36,597 nucleotides of DNA from UBA3818 sp051881895 (GTDB lineage Bacteria; Bacillota; Clostridia; Oscillospirales; Ruminococcaceae), in NCBI GenBank assembly GCA_051881895.1, contig JBJEQT010000145.1, forward strand, positions 1 to 36,597, in the 5' to 3' direction. Shown piece by piece: positions 14,786 to 22,997 of the stretch. The notes under the pieces are model-generated. The model worked only from the letters and a program-made list of their open reading frames with translations. It was not told the origin of the DNA and did not search any database. The translations under genes were made by a program, and so were the position numbers. Each line of letters starts with the position of its first letter. Within the stretch, counting starts at the first letter, position 1.

Positions 14786-14945
14786 CCCCTATCCGCAAAA
14801 AAAGGAGATTTTCACAGAAACGCCCCTGCGGGTTTTCCTTTTTTTCATTTATTTTGCAAGAAAACTCCTGTTTTTACAAAAAAACGGTATATTCATACCA
14901 TTTTTGCCCAAAACATCCCTCTTGCTGCATTTTCTTAAAAATTGC

Positions 14946-14974
14946 TTGCATCTCAGACAAGGCCGGCGTATAAT
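14946..14974 (+). promoter_or_regulatory. Promoter of the dapL-patA operon
   Basis: TTGCAT (14946-14951), 17 bp, TATAAT (14969-14974), about 28 bases before the dapL start. A 5-bp inverted repeat, GGTAT-ATTC-ATACC (14886-14899), lies 46 bases upstream and could be a regulator site. No second riboswitch is visible on this arm. Confidence 0.75.
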
Positions 14975-15002
14975 AGCCTAAAACTCGAGGGAGGGGTCTT
15001 TC

Positions 15003-16106
15003 ATGCTGCAACAGCTTACCGCTCACCGCCGGGCACTGCACCGCATCCCGGAGCTGGATAAAAATCTGCCCAAGACAAAAGACTATCTTCTTTCGCAGCT
15101 TGCGCCTCTGCACTGCCGGATCATCGAGCCGGAAAACTGCGCCGTCCTGGCTTTTTTCGACGCGGGCAAACCGGACACCGCCGCTTTTCGCAGCGATATG
15201 GACGCGCTGCCGATTGAAGAAAAAACCGGCCTGGATTTCTGCTCCGGCCATCCGGGCCAAATGCACGCCTGCGGCCATGACGGGCATATGGCAATGCTTT
15301 TGTGTCTGGCCGAATATGTCGACGCGCATCTGGCTGAACTTCCCCGCAATGTCCTTTTGGTGTTTCAGCCTGCGGAAGAAACCACCGGCGGCGCCCGGGA
15401 CATCTGCCATACCGGCGTTTTCCAAGAACTTCGTGTCCGCCATATTTTCGGCATCCATCTCTGGCCGGACCTGCCTGCCGGAGTCATCGGCACCCGCAGC
15501 GGCCCCATGATGGCCCGTTCCAGCGAGGCGACGGTCGAGATCACCGGGAAAAGCGCCCACATTGCCAAATGGCAGGAAGGGACCGACGCGCTGGCCGCAG
15601 CGGCAGAGTTTATCCGCCGGGCCTATGACATGGCCGATTCGGAGCTTCCCGCCGACTGGTACCGGGTGTTCAAATTCGGCCGCATGCAAAGCGGCACCGT
15701 GCGCAATGCAGTCAGCGCCCATGCCCTGCTGGAAGGGACGCTGCGCACCTTTCAGGACGAAGCGTTCGACCATATCACCCGCCGCGCCGCCGAAATCGGA
15801 CGGGCGCTGGAGCAGGAGACCGGATGCCGGTTTTCGGTGCGATTCAGCGAAGGATATCCCCCTGTTTACAACGATCCCTCGCTGTATGACCGGGTATCCG
15901 CCGTACTCGGCCCCGACGAATTTGTCCCGCTGCCCGTACCGGCCCTGATCGCTGAGGATTTTTCCTTTTATCAGCAGGTGCTGCCAGGGCTGTTCTTTTT
16001 CCTTGGAACCGGCGGGGACCAGCCGCTTCATTCCAACCGGTTCCAATTCGACGAAGCCGTGCTAAAGCGGGGCGTGCTTTTATATCAAAAGCTTTTGAAA
16101 CTTTGA
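15003..16106 (+). CDS. dapL: N-acetyldiaminopimelate deacetylase (M20D amidohydrolase)
   Basis: A 367-residue M20D metallo-amidohydrolase. FRSDMDALPI, HACGHDGHMAMLL, QPAEETTGGA and GIHLWPDLPAG carry the metal ligands and catalytic Glu. A dimerisation domain (about 170-285) is inserted, and the final His lies near QPLHSNRF. The sequence alone would fit several amino-acid deacylases. Its place beside the acetyl-type dapH pathway and its resemblance to B. subtilis YkuR favour removal of acetyl from N-acetyl-LL-diaminopimelate. ATG 15003 follows GAGGGAGGGG. It is divergent from the dapF operon. Confidence 0.88.
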   Translation: MLQQLTAHRRALHRIPELDKNLPKTKDYLLSQLAPLHCRIIEPENCAVLAFFDAGKPDTAAFRSDMDALPIEEKTGLDFCSGHPGQMHACGHDGHMAMLLCLAEYVDAHLAELPRNVLLVFQPAEETTGGARDICHTGVFQELRVRHIFGIHLWPDLPAGVIGTRSGPMMARSSEATVEITGKSAHIAKWQEGTDALAAAAEFIRRAYDMADSELPADWYRVFKFGRMQSGTVRNAVSAHALLEGTLRTFQDEAFDHITRRAAEIGRALEQETGCRFSVRFSEGYPPVYNDPSLYDRVSAVLGPDEFVPLPVPALIAEDFSFYQQVLPGLFFFLGTGGDQPLHSNRFQFDEAVLKRGVLLYQKLLKL

Positions 16107-16165
16107 TTTTTCCACTCACTTTTGGCCTGCTGTGGAAAACGGCAGGCTTTCCAAGGAGGGATTCC

Positions 16166-17299
16166 ATGGTCGAGACCATGAACGCCGCTTTGCTGCGCTG
16201 TCAGCCCAGCGGCATCCGAAAATTCACCGCCCTGGCCAAAGAGGAGCCGGGATGCCTTTTCCTTACCATCGGCGAGCCGGATTTCAACACCCCGGACCCG
16301 GTCAAGGAAGCAGCCAAGAACGCACTGGATCAAAATCTCACCCACTATCCGCCGGGTGTGGGAGAATCGTATCTGCTGGAGCGCATCTCCCGGTTTGAGA
16401 GGGAGCATAACGGCATATCCTATTCGCCGCAGGAGATCATCGTCACCGACGGGGCTACCGAAGGGCTGTATTTGGCGCTTCGGGGGATCCTCAATCCCGG
16501 CGACGAAGTAATCGTGCCCATCCCGGCTTTCGGCCTGTACGAGCCGCTGGTCACTCTGTCCCAGGGCCGCTATGTACCGATGGACACCTGCGCCGACGGA
16601 TTCCAGCTCACCGCACAGAACCTGTCTCGGCATATCACCGCCAAAACCAAAGCCATCCTGCTCAATTCGCCCAACAACCCCACCGGCGCAGTCTACACGC
16701 CCCAATCGCTGGAGGCGGTCTATCAGGCGGTAAAGGACCGGGATATCTTCGTCATCTGCGACGACGTGTACGCCCAGCTGGTCTACGGGCCGTATCAAAG
16801 TTTTTCCCGGTATCAGGACCTGCGGGAAAAGATCATCCTTGTGCAGAGTTTTTCCAAGCCGTACGCCATGACAGGCTGGCGGATGGGATATCTTTGCGCT
16901 GACCGGCCAATCATCGAGCAGCTGGCGAAACTTCACTCCTATACGGTGGTGTCTGCCGTCTCTTTCCTGCAAAAAGGCTGTGCCGCCGCGCTGGATTACG
17001 ATCCGTCAGAAATAATAAAGACCTATCGCCGCCGCAGGGATTATGCTTACGGGCGGCTGCTTGATATGGGTATGGAAGTACAGAAGCCCGACGGCGCTTT
17101 CTATCTGTTCCCGTCCATCCGAAAATACCAAATGGATTCCGAGACCTTCTGCCTGCGGATGATCCGCGAGGGCAAGCTGGCGGCGGTGCCCGGCTCCTGC
17201 TTTGGGGCGGATGGATATATCCGCTTGTCCTACTGTTACGCGGACGAGCAGCTGCGCCAAAGCCTGGACCGGCTGGAATCGTTTCTTGCCGCGCTGTAA
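16166..17299 (+). CDS. patA: Aminotransferase class I/II, probable N-acetyl-LL-diaminopimelate aminotransferase
   Basis: A 377-residue fold-type I PLP enzyme. IGEPDFNTP (N-terminal substrate loop), DGATEGLYLALR (phosphate cup), NSPNNPTGAVY, ICDDVYAQL (pyridine-nitrogen Asp) and QSFSKPYAMTGWRMGY (PLP Lys) are all present; the C-terminal Arg lies in DGYIRLSYC. Family members act on many amino acids. The assignment to the diaminopimelate pathway rests on its operon with dapL and on resemblance to PatA. ATG 16166 follows AAGGAGGG; the frame is open upstream into dapL. Confidence 0.87.
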   Translation: MVETMNAALLRCQPSGIRKFTALAKEEPGCLFLTIGEPDFNTPDPVKEAAKNALDQNLTHYPPGVGESYLLERISRFEREHNGISYSPQEIIVTDGATEGLYLALRGILNPGDEVIVPIPAFGLYEPLVTLSQGRYVPMDTCADGFQLTAQNLSRHITAKTKAILLNSPNNPTGAVYTPQSLEAVYQAVKDRDIFVICDDVYAQLVYGPYQSFSRYQDLREKIILVQSFSKPYAMTGWRMGYLCADRPIIEQLAKLHSYTVVSAVSFLQKGCAAALDYDPSEIIKTYRRRRDYAYGRLLDMGMEVQKPDGAFYLFPSIRKYQMDSETFCLRMIREGKLAAVPGSCFGADGYIRLSYCYADEQLRQSLDRLESFLAAL

Positions 17300-17314
17300 A
17301 AAACATCTCAAAAC

Positions 17315-17346
17315 AAAGAGCGGATGTCCAGAGACATCCGCTCTTT
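17315..17346. terminator. Intrinsic terminator after patA, usable in both directions
   Basis: AAAGAGCGGATGTC pairs perfectly with GACATCCGCTCTTT around CAGA, followed by T. It lies between convergent patA and the MATE gene. Confidence 0.9.
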
Positions 17347-17384
17347 TGATGAAATCAGAGATTTTTTGAGCCGATCGACTCGTT

Positions 17385-18740
17385 TTATCCAATCGCTTTT
17401 GCCGCTTTTTTCTCCCGGTGGTACATCCACCCAAAATAGATTGCACACAGCAGGATCTGCACTACCGTGGAAGACGGCGTCGCCAATCCCACCCGGAACA
17501 GGGAAACCGGTTCGAGCCGGCTCATCAGCCAGGATACCGGAATCCGGACGAAAAACGCGCCCACAATTCCCTGCACCATAACAAAAGTTGTTTTGCTGCA
17601 TCCGTTAAAATAACCGATCATGCAGAACAGAAACGACACCAGCAAGCAGTCGATGGCATAAGCTTTCAGATATTCGGCAGCCGCTGCGATCACCTCCGGA
17701 TCCCGGGCAAAAATTTTAGCCAGCAGGTCTCCGTGGAAAAAGGTGCCATAAGCCAGAAAGATACCGATGGCCAGCGAAGTGCCAATGGCGCCGATCAGGG
17801 CCTTCTTGGCCCGATTCGGACGGCCCGCGCCCATGTTCTGGGCGACAAAAGCACTCATCGCCTGCATATAGGCCGACGGAACCATCAATACAAAACCGCA
17901 AACTTTCTCCGCGACGCCGACGCCTGCGGACGGAATCACGCCCAGGGAATTGACGATCGCCGTAATGGCCAAAAAGGATATGGTAACCAACACATCCTGC
18001 AAGGCGATGGGAAATCCCAGCCGCATGACATGCTTGATCGTTTTTCCCTCCCAGCGGATATCCTGCCGGGAAAAGGAAAAGGGGAGCGACAGCCGGCGGA
18101 TAATCAACAGGGAAAGAATGACGCTCACCGCCTGCGCAAAAACGGTTGCGGCGGCGGCGCCGGCTGCTCCCAGGCCAAACCCGGCTACCAGCAAAAGGTC
18201 GCCGGCGATATTGGTCACACAGGCAATCGCCACCGATATCAGCGGCAGCTTTGCGTTGCCGATTCCACGAAAGACGCCGCCCAGCACGTTGAACGCAATG
18301 ATAAAAAGCGTTCCCCCGCCGCAAATACGAACATACTGTACCGTGCTCGCAAATGCTTCTGCCGGGGCTTGCATCATTTGAGAAAAGGGAGCGGCAAACA
18401 GCTCCAACAGAAATGTCAGCACGATGCCGATTCCAAAAAACAAAACCATGCTGGTCCCTACGACCAGACCGCCTTCCCGGTCCTTTCCCGCGCCGATACA
18501 GTTGCCCAGTACAACGGTGGTACCCATGGCCAAGCCGGTGATCAGCGAGGTTATGAGCTGCATGATCCAGCTGCCGGTGGACACGGCTGAAACCTCTGCT
18601 GCGCTGCTGAACTGTCCGACGACCAGCATATCCACCGCGCCGTACATCGTCTGCAAAAAGATAGCGAACAAAATCGGCAGCGCAAACCGAATCAACGGGG
18701 ATAGGACCTTTCCTTCTGTAAAACGATTTGATGTTTCCAT
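17385..18740 (-). CDS. MATE-family efflux transporter
   Basis: A 451-residue membrane protein with 12 predicted helices in two MATE halves. The first begins after FTEGKVLSPLIRFALPILFAI; the second half starts near IKHVMRLGFPIALQDVLV. The DMLVVGQFSS and FRGIGNAKLPL segments are typical of the DinF/VmrA-like MATE branch. These proteins expel drugs or metabolites in exchange for H+ or Na+. The ATG follows AAAAAAGGAGGAG. Unlike its neighbours it has a separate promoter with a transcription terminator lying between promoter and gene, suggesting attenuation. The substrate is unknown. Confidence 0.93.
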   Translation of the reverse strand: METSNRFTEGKVLSPLIRFALPILFAIFLQTMYGAVDMLVVGQFSSAAEVSAVSTGSWIMQLITSLITGLAMGTTVVLGNCIGAGKDREGGLVVGTSMVLFFGIGIVLTFLLELFAAPFSQMMQAPAEAFASTVQYVRICGGGTLFIIAFNVLGGVFRGIGNAKLPLISVAIACVTNIAGDLLLVAGFGLGAAGAAAATVFAQAVSVILSLLIIRRLSLPFSFSRQDIRWEGKTIKHVMRLGFPIALQDVLVTISFLAITAIVNSLGVIPSAGVGVAEKVCGFVLMVPSAYMQAMSAFVAQNMGAGRPNRAKKALIGAIGTSLAIGIFLAYGTFFHGDLLAKIFARDPEVIAAAAEYLKAYAIDCLLVSFLFCMIGYFNGCSKTTFVMVQGIVGAFFVRIPVSWLMSRLEPVSLFRVGLATPSSTVVQILLCAIYFGWMYHREKKAAKAIG

Positions 18741-18766
18741 TTTTCTCCTCCTTTTTTATTTTCATC

Positions 18767-18817
18767 AAAAAAAGCCGGATAAGAAGCGGGCATCCCAGCC
18801 CGCCATCTTATCCGGCT
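18767..18817 (-). terminator. Terminator hairpin in the MATE leader (also downstream of aspS)
   Basis: AGCCGGATAAGA (18773-18784) pairs with TCTTATCCGGCT (18806-18817), with an inner GCGGGC/GCCCGC stem. On the minus strand it is followed by seven T. It ends 27 bases before the MATE ATG. It can serve as the aspS terminator, as a MATE attenuator, or both. Confidence 0.85.
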
Positions 18818-18859
18818 CGTCATTTCTCAAGAATGATCTGCCTCCGATGAGCGAAAGTC

Positions 18860-18894
18860 ATTCTAACACAAATCTCGTGAAGATGTCAAGATTT
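18860..18894 (-). promoter_or_regulatory. MATE promoter overlapped by an inverted repeat
   Basis: On the minus strand: TTGACA (18889-18884), 18 bp, TAGAAT (18865-18860). AAATCT (18870-18875) and AGATTT (18889-18894) form inverted 6-mers across the -35 and spacer, a plausible MarR/TetR-type operator. The predicted start would give a leader of about 113 bases. The stretch 18895-19004, after aspS, holds nothing else recognisable. Confidence 0.6.
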
Positions 18895-19004
18895 AAATTT
18901 GATTTCATTTCCCTTGCGGTACGCGCCAAACCCGGATGCCTTTTTTCCGGTACGGCAATGGCCCGATGGAGGTTTCTGCGTTCCCGCTTTTGCCGGGAAT
19001 GGTT

Positions 19005-20786
19005 TTATTCTTCTATCTCCACCTTGATGTGCAGCTCTTCCAGCTGTTTTTCACTTACCTTGCCGGGCGCGCCCATCATAATATCCTGGGCGTTTTTATT
19101 CATGGGGAAGGGGATGATCTCCCGGATGGACTCCTCGCCGGCCAAGAGCATCACGATCCGGTCCACACCGGGGGCGATGCCTGCATGGGGCGGCGCGCCG
19201 TAGGTAAAGGCGTTATACATGGCCGGGAATTTGGATTTGACATCCTCTTCACCCAGGCCTACCAGCTCGAATGCCCGGATCATGATTTCCGGATCATGGT
19301 TTCTCACCGCGCCGGAGGAAAGCTCTACCCCGTTGACGACCAAATCGTACTGGTCGGCGGTGATGCTCAGCGGATCGATCTCGCCGTTATGCGCTTTTTC
19401 CAGCACTTCCAGTCCGCCGGAAGGCATGGAGAAAGGATTGTGGCAGAATTCCAGCTCGCCGCTTTCCTCGCCGATCTCATACATGGGGAAATCCACGATC
19501 CAGCAGAACTCGTATTTTTCTTTATCCATATGGTTGGGGCAAAACGCACCCAGCTTGTTGCGGAATACACCGGCGGTTTTCTGGGCGGCCAGCTTTTTGC
19601 CTGCGGTAAGTCCCACAAAGCAGCCGGGGACAAGGCCCAGCGCCTTTACGACCTCATCCTTGATGGGCGCCACAAACTTGGCGATACCGCCGACGATCTC
19701 TCCGTTTTCGTCGTAGCGGAACCAGTATCCTTTGTTGCCGGACTGAACCTCCACCTCGGCGCACAACCCGTCGATCTGTTTGCGGGTGCCGGTGAAATCG
19801 GTGACCACGATGGCCTTGACCACGTTGCCCTCAAAAGGCCCGAAGCCGCAGCCGGACAGCAGCTCCGTCGCGTCCTGCACGGTCAAATCAATGCGCAGGT
19901 CAGGCTTGTCCGAACCGTAGGTCTCCATGGCGTCATTAAACGAGATGCGCCGGAACGGCGCTTTGGAAGCGATATTGTAGGTGCCGTATTTGGCGAAAAT
20001 CGGCGGGAACACATCCTCGATCACCGAGAACACATCTTCCTGGGTGGCGAAAGCCATTTCCATGTCCAGCTGATAGAATTCGCCGGGGGAGCGGTCGCCC
20101 CGGGCGTCTTCATCCCGAAAACAGGGCGCGATCTGGAAATAGCGGTCAAAACCGGAGGTCATCAAAAGCTGTTTAAACTGCTGCGGGGCCTGGGGCAGCG
20201 CGTAAAACATCCCCGGATGCTTACGGGCCGGCACCAGATAGTCCCGGGCGCCCTCGGGAGAAGACGCGGTCAGAATCGGGGTGGTGATTTCCAGAAAATC
20301 GTGCTCCATCATGGCTTTGCGCAAAGCGGCGACCACGTTGCAGCGCAAAACGATATTCTGTTTGATGGCCGGGTTGCGCAGATCCAGATAACGGTAGCGC
20401 AGCCGCTGGGTCTCGTCCGCCTCACGGCTGCGGTTGATCTCAAAGGGAAGCTCGTTGTGGCGGCAGCGGCCCAGCACCTTGATCTGGGAGGGAACCACTT
20501 CGATGTCGCCGGTAGGCTGCTTGGGGTTTTTGCTGGAACGCTCCCGCACAACGCCGGTGACCTGCAGGGTCGTTTCCTTATTGAGGCCTTTGACCAGCGC
20601 CAGAAGCTCGGCGTCCTCCACCACCAGCTGGGTGGTGCCGTAAAAATCGCGCAGGACAACGAAAGCCAGGCTTCCGCCCACCTCACGGACATTTTCCATA
20701 AATCCCGCCAGCGTCACGGTCTGGCCCGCGTGCTCCAGCCGCAGCTGGCCGCAGGTATGGGTTCTTGACTGCATCATGATCATCAT
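19005..20786 (-). CDS. aspS: Aspartyl-tRNA synthetase
   Basis: A bacterial-type AspRS of up to 593 residues. The N-terminal OB anticodon-binding domain (about 5-105), class II motif 1 region (EITTPILTASSPEGARDYLVP), motif 2 (FQIAPCFRDEDARGDRSPGEF), a GAD insertion domain (about 300-410) and motif 3 (GIAPGVDRIVMLL) are in order. Motif 2 has ARGDRSPGEF where many AspRS have LRADRQPEF. The N-terminus has four Met codons within five codons; the fourth, at 20777, is 10 bases from AGGAG and may be the true start. It is cotranscribed with hisS, 34 bases upstream, under T-box control. Confidence 0.97.
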   Translation of the reverse strand: MMIMMQSRTHTCGQLRLEHAGQTVTLAGFMENVREVGGSLAFVVLRDFYGTTQLVVEDAELLALVKGLNKETTLQVTGVVRERSSKNPKQPTGDIEVVPSQIKVLGRCRHNELPFEINRSREADETQRLRYRYLDLRNPAIKQNIVLRCNVVAALRKAMMEHDFLEITTPILTASSPEGARDYLVPARKHPGMFYALPQAPQQFKQLLMTSGFDRYFQIAPCFRDEDARGDRSPGEFYQLDMEMAFATQEDVFSVIEDVFPPIFAKYGTYNIASKAPFRRISFNDAMETYGSDKPDLRIDLTVQDATELLSGCGFGPFEGNVVKAIVVTDFTGTRKQIDGLCAEVEVQSGNKGYWFRYDENGEIVGGIAKFVAPIKDEVVKALGLVPGCFVGLTAGKKLAAQKTAGVFRNKLGAFCPNHMDKEKYEFCWIVDFPMYEIGEESGELEFCHNPFSMPSGGLEVLEKAHNGEIDPLSITADQYDLVVNGVELSSGAVRNHDPEIMIRAFELVGLGEEDVKSKFPAMYNAFTYGAPPHAGIAPGVDRIVMLLAGEESIREIIPFPMNKNAQDIMMGAPGKVSEKQLEELHIKVEIEE

Positions 20787-20820
20787 ACTCCTATCTTTTT
20801 CGGGGATCTGACCCTCGGTT

Positions 20821-22137
20821 TTATTCCGCTTTCAGCGCGCCGGCCACGTCTTCCAGGCGGCTTGCGTAAATCGCCTGCACCAGGCTGTCCGGCTCCGACG
20901 GATTTGCATTCAGCCGGATCTCGGTGACAGTGCCGTCGTCCATCTTTTTCAGCTTCACCGTTCCCGCTTCCAGTTCGCTGTCGCCAATGATCGCGGAGAA
21001 GCGTGCGCCCAGCTTGTTGGCGAACTTCATCTGCGCCTTGACCGACCGGCCCATGGTGTCGCACTCGGCCCAGAACCCTTCGACCCGCAGCGAATCAACC
21101 AGCTGCGCCGCCTTGGCGCCTGCCGCGTCGCCCATGCTGCCGATGAACGCCATGCACTCCGGCTGGCCCGGGAAGGGGCTGCCGCAGGCCTCCATGGTCA
21201 TGAGGATACGCTCCAATCCCATGGCAAAGCCGATTCCGGGCAGCGACGGGCCGCCCAGTTGTTCGATAAGCCCGTCATACCGGCCGCCGGCACAGATGGT
21301 GCTCTGGGCGCCGATTTTATCGGTGACGAATTCAAATACGGTTTTGGTGTAATAATCCAGCCCACGGACGATTTTGGGGTTGATGACATAAGGGATCCCC
21401 ATCGCGTCCAGCCGGGCCTTGACCTGCGTAAAGTGGTCGGTACATTCCTCGCACAAAAAGTCCAGCATCATGGGCGCGCCTTCGCCGATCTGCTGGCAAA
21501 TGGGGCTTTTGCAATCCAAAAGCCGCATGGGATTGCGCTCCAACCGGTCTTTGCAGGTATCGCACAGCTCCTCCCGGCGGGCGGCAAAATGGTCGTGCAG
21601 CGCCTTTTGATATCTGGCCCGGCAGGTGGGGCAGCCGATGGAGTTTAACTCCAGCTGCGCTTCGATCCCCAGCTCCCGGAACATGTGAAACACCATGGAG
21701 ATCACTTCCGCGTCGCTGGCGGCGGCGGGAGAGCCAAGCATCTCCACGCCGAACTGATGGAATTCCCGCAGGCGGCCCGCCTGGGGTTTCTCATACCGGA
21801 ACGCAGACAGCAGATACGCCGCCTTTACCGGAAGCGCATCGCCCAAAAGCCCGTGTTCGATGGCGCTTCGCAGGGTACCGGCGGTCCCTTCCGGCCGCAG
21901 GGTGATGGACCGGCCGCCCTTGTCCTCAAAGGTGTACATTTCCTTCTGTACCACGTCGGTGGTATCCCCCACCGAGCGGTTAAACAGCTCCGTATGCTCA
22001 AAAGTGGGAACGCGGATCTCCCGGAAGCCGTACAGCCCCGCGATCTCCATTACTTTTTTCTCCAGATACTGCCATTTATAACTTTGGGCAGGCAGTACAT
22101 CCTGGGTGCCTCTGGGCCCTTTGGTTAAAATCGCCAT
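20821..22137 (-). CDS. hisS: Histidyl-tRNA synthetase
   Basis: A 438-residue class II synthetase. GPRGTQDVLP begins the chain, TLRPEGTAGTLR forms motif 2's beginning, FRYEKPQAGRLREFHQFGVE motif 2, and GLDYYTKTVFE plus AGGRYDGL the histidine-specific motifs. The C-terminal anticodon domain begins near residue 330. A CPTC...CDTC four-Cys insertion (about 175-200) could bind a metal. ATG 22137 follows AAGGAGGAG; the frame is open upstream through the T-box terminator but is not coding. It is first in the hisS-aspS operon. Confidence 0.97.
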   Translation of the reverse strand: MAILTKGPRGTQDVLPAQSYKWQYLEKKVMEIAGLYGFREIRVPTFEHTELFNRSVGDTTDVVQKEMYTFEDKGGRSITLRPEGTAGTLRSAIEHGLLGDALPVKAAYLLSAFRYEKPQAGRLREFHQFGVEMLGSPAAASDAEVISMVFHMFRELGIEAQLELNSIGCPTCRARYQKALHDHFAARREELCDTCKDRLERNPMRLLDCKSPICQQIGEGAPMMLDFLCEECTDHFTQVKARLDAMGIPYVINPKIVRGLDYYTKTVFEFVTDKIGAQSTICAGGRYDGLIEQLGGPSLPGIGFAMGLERILMTMEACGSPFPGQPECMAFIGSMGDAAGAKAAQLVDSLRVEGFWAECDTMGRSVKAQMKFANKLGARFSAIIGDSELEAGTVKLKKMDDGTVTEIRLNANPSEPDSLVQAIYASRLEDVAGALKAE

Positions 22138-22204
22138 CTTTGCTCCTCCTTCTTTTTGCCGTCCGCCAAAAGCGGTCTCATCCTTCTGTTTCAAAATCGG
22201 ACCG

Positions 22205-22500
22205 AAAAACAAAAACTCCGTCCCTCCCACGCCGGAAGGGACGGAGTATATCCGCGGTACCACCCTTGTTGAGGGCCCTTTCGGCGCCCCCCGCTTAAAA
22301 CCGTTAACGCCGGCCTTACGGGCAGGACTACCGGTTCCGCAGCCGGAACGTTCCCCCTGCCTGCCGAGCGGGTGTCTGTTTCCTCCTGCCGTTGGCAGCG
22401 CCCTTCCAGCCTAAGAGGCGCCTCTCTGTGCCGGCTTTGGCGGAAATTTCCCGTCGAATCCGCATTTGTTCTGTTTTTACCGGCGCTTTTCGCTGCCGGA
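22205..22500 (-). ncRNA. T-box leader of hisS-aspS
   Basis: On the minus strand the leader has a stem I with AGAGAG bulge, a distal loop containing CTGGAAG, and a 3' specifier side reading ACAGACACCCGC. The T-box AAGGGTGGTACCGCGG (plus 22252-22267) follows, then the terminator stem ACTCCGTCCC...GGGACGGAGT with TTTTTGTTTTT (plus 22211-22247). GAC (Asp) followed by A and then a CCCG helix strand best fits the specifier position; an overlapping CAC (His) is one register away. Uncharged tRNA should pair with GGTG...and prevent termination. Confidence 0.93.
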
Positions 22501-22510
22501 TTGATTTTAG

Positions 22511-22539
22511 ATTATAATACGATTTTCCCCTTTTGGCAA
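22511..22539 (-). promoter_or_regulatory. Promoter of the hisS-aspS operon
   Basis: On the minus strand: TTGCCA (22539-22534), 17 bp, TATAAT (22516-22511), just ahead of the T-box leader. A weak AGAAAAA/TTTTTCT hairpin between here and mgsA may end the mgsA transcript. Confidence 0.8.
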
Positions 22540-22572
22540 GGGAAAAATCAGAAAAATCTTTTTTCTGCCCTT

Positions 22573-22974
22573 TTATCCCGCGTGGACGATATTACGCCAA
22601 TCCAAATCGCCGCGTTCCAGCGCGTGGATCAGCGCTTCCGCTGTGGCGATATTGGTCGCCACCGGGATATTATGCACGTCGCACAGCCGCAAAAGCTGCG
22701 CCCGGTCGCTCTCCGCCTCTTTTTGGGTCAGCGGGTCCCGGAAAAACAAAAGCAGGTCGATCTCGTTACAGGCGATCCGCGCCGCGATCTGCTGATCGCC
22801 GCCCTGCTCCCCACTTAAAAAGCGGGCAATTTCCAAACCGGTTGCCTCTGACACCATTTTGCAGGTCGTCCCGGTGCCGCACAAAGTATGATGGCTCAAA
22901 ATACCGCAATAAGCAATGCAAAATTGGACCATCAATTCTTTTTTTGCGTCGTGCGCCGTCAATGCGATCGTCAC
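22573..22974 (-). CDS. mgsA: Methylglyoxal synthase (conserved His replaced)
   Basis: A 133-residue protein that converts dihydroxyacetone phosphate to methylglyoxal and phosphate. IALTAHDAKK carries the His equivalent to E. coli H19, SGEQGGDQQ the catalytic Asp (E. coli D71), and FFRDPL the second Asp. Downstream the usual PHEPD/PHDPD segment reads KEAESD, so the residue matching E. coli His98 is Ala87 while the Asp matching D101 is kept. LCDVHNIPVATNIATAE completes the family signature. It follows the MinD-like gene by 23 bases, as mgsA often follows min genes in Clostridia. Confidence 0.92.
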   Translation of the reverse strand: MTIALTAHDAKKELMVQFCIAYCGILSHHTLCGTGTTCKMVSEATGLEIARFLSGEQGGDQQIAARIACNEIDLLLFFRDPLTQKEAESDRAQLLRLCDVHNIPVATNIATAEALIHALERGDLDWRNIVHAG

Positions 22975-22997
22975 TGTAGATCATCCTTTCTCTGTTT

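Noticed and set aside
14740..15000. Search for a second riboswitch or T-box on the dapL-patA arm
   Set aside because: Only a promoter and a 5-bp inverted repeat are present; there is no L-box, T-box or terminator hairpin.
18936..20768. 610-codon open frame on the plus strand
   Set aside because: It is the antisense of aspS. His/Gly/Val-rich composition without motifs marks it as a shadow.
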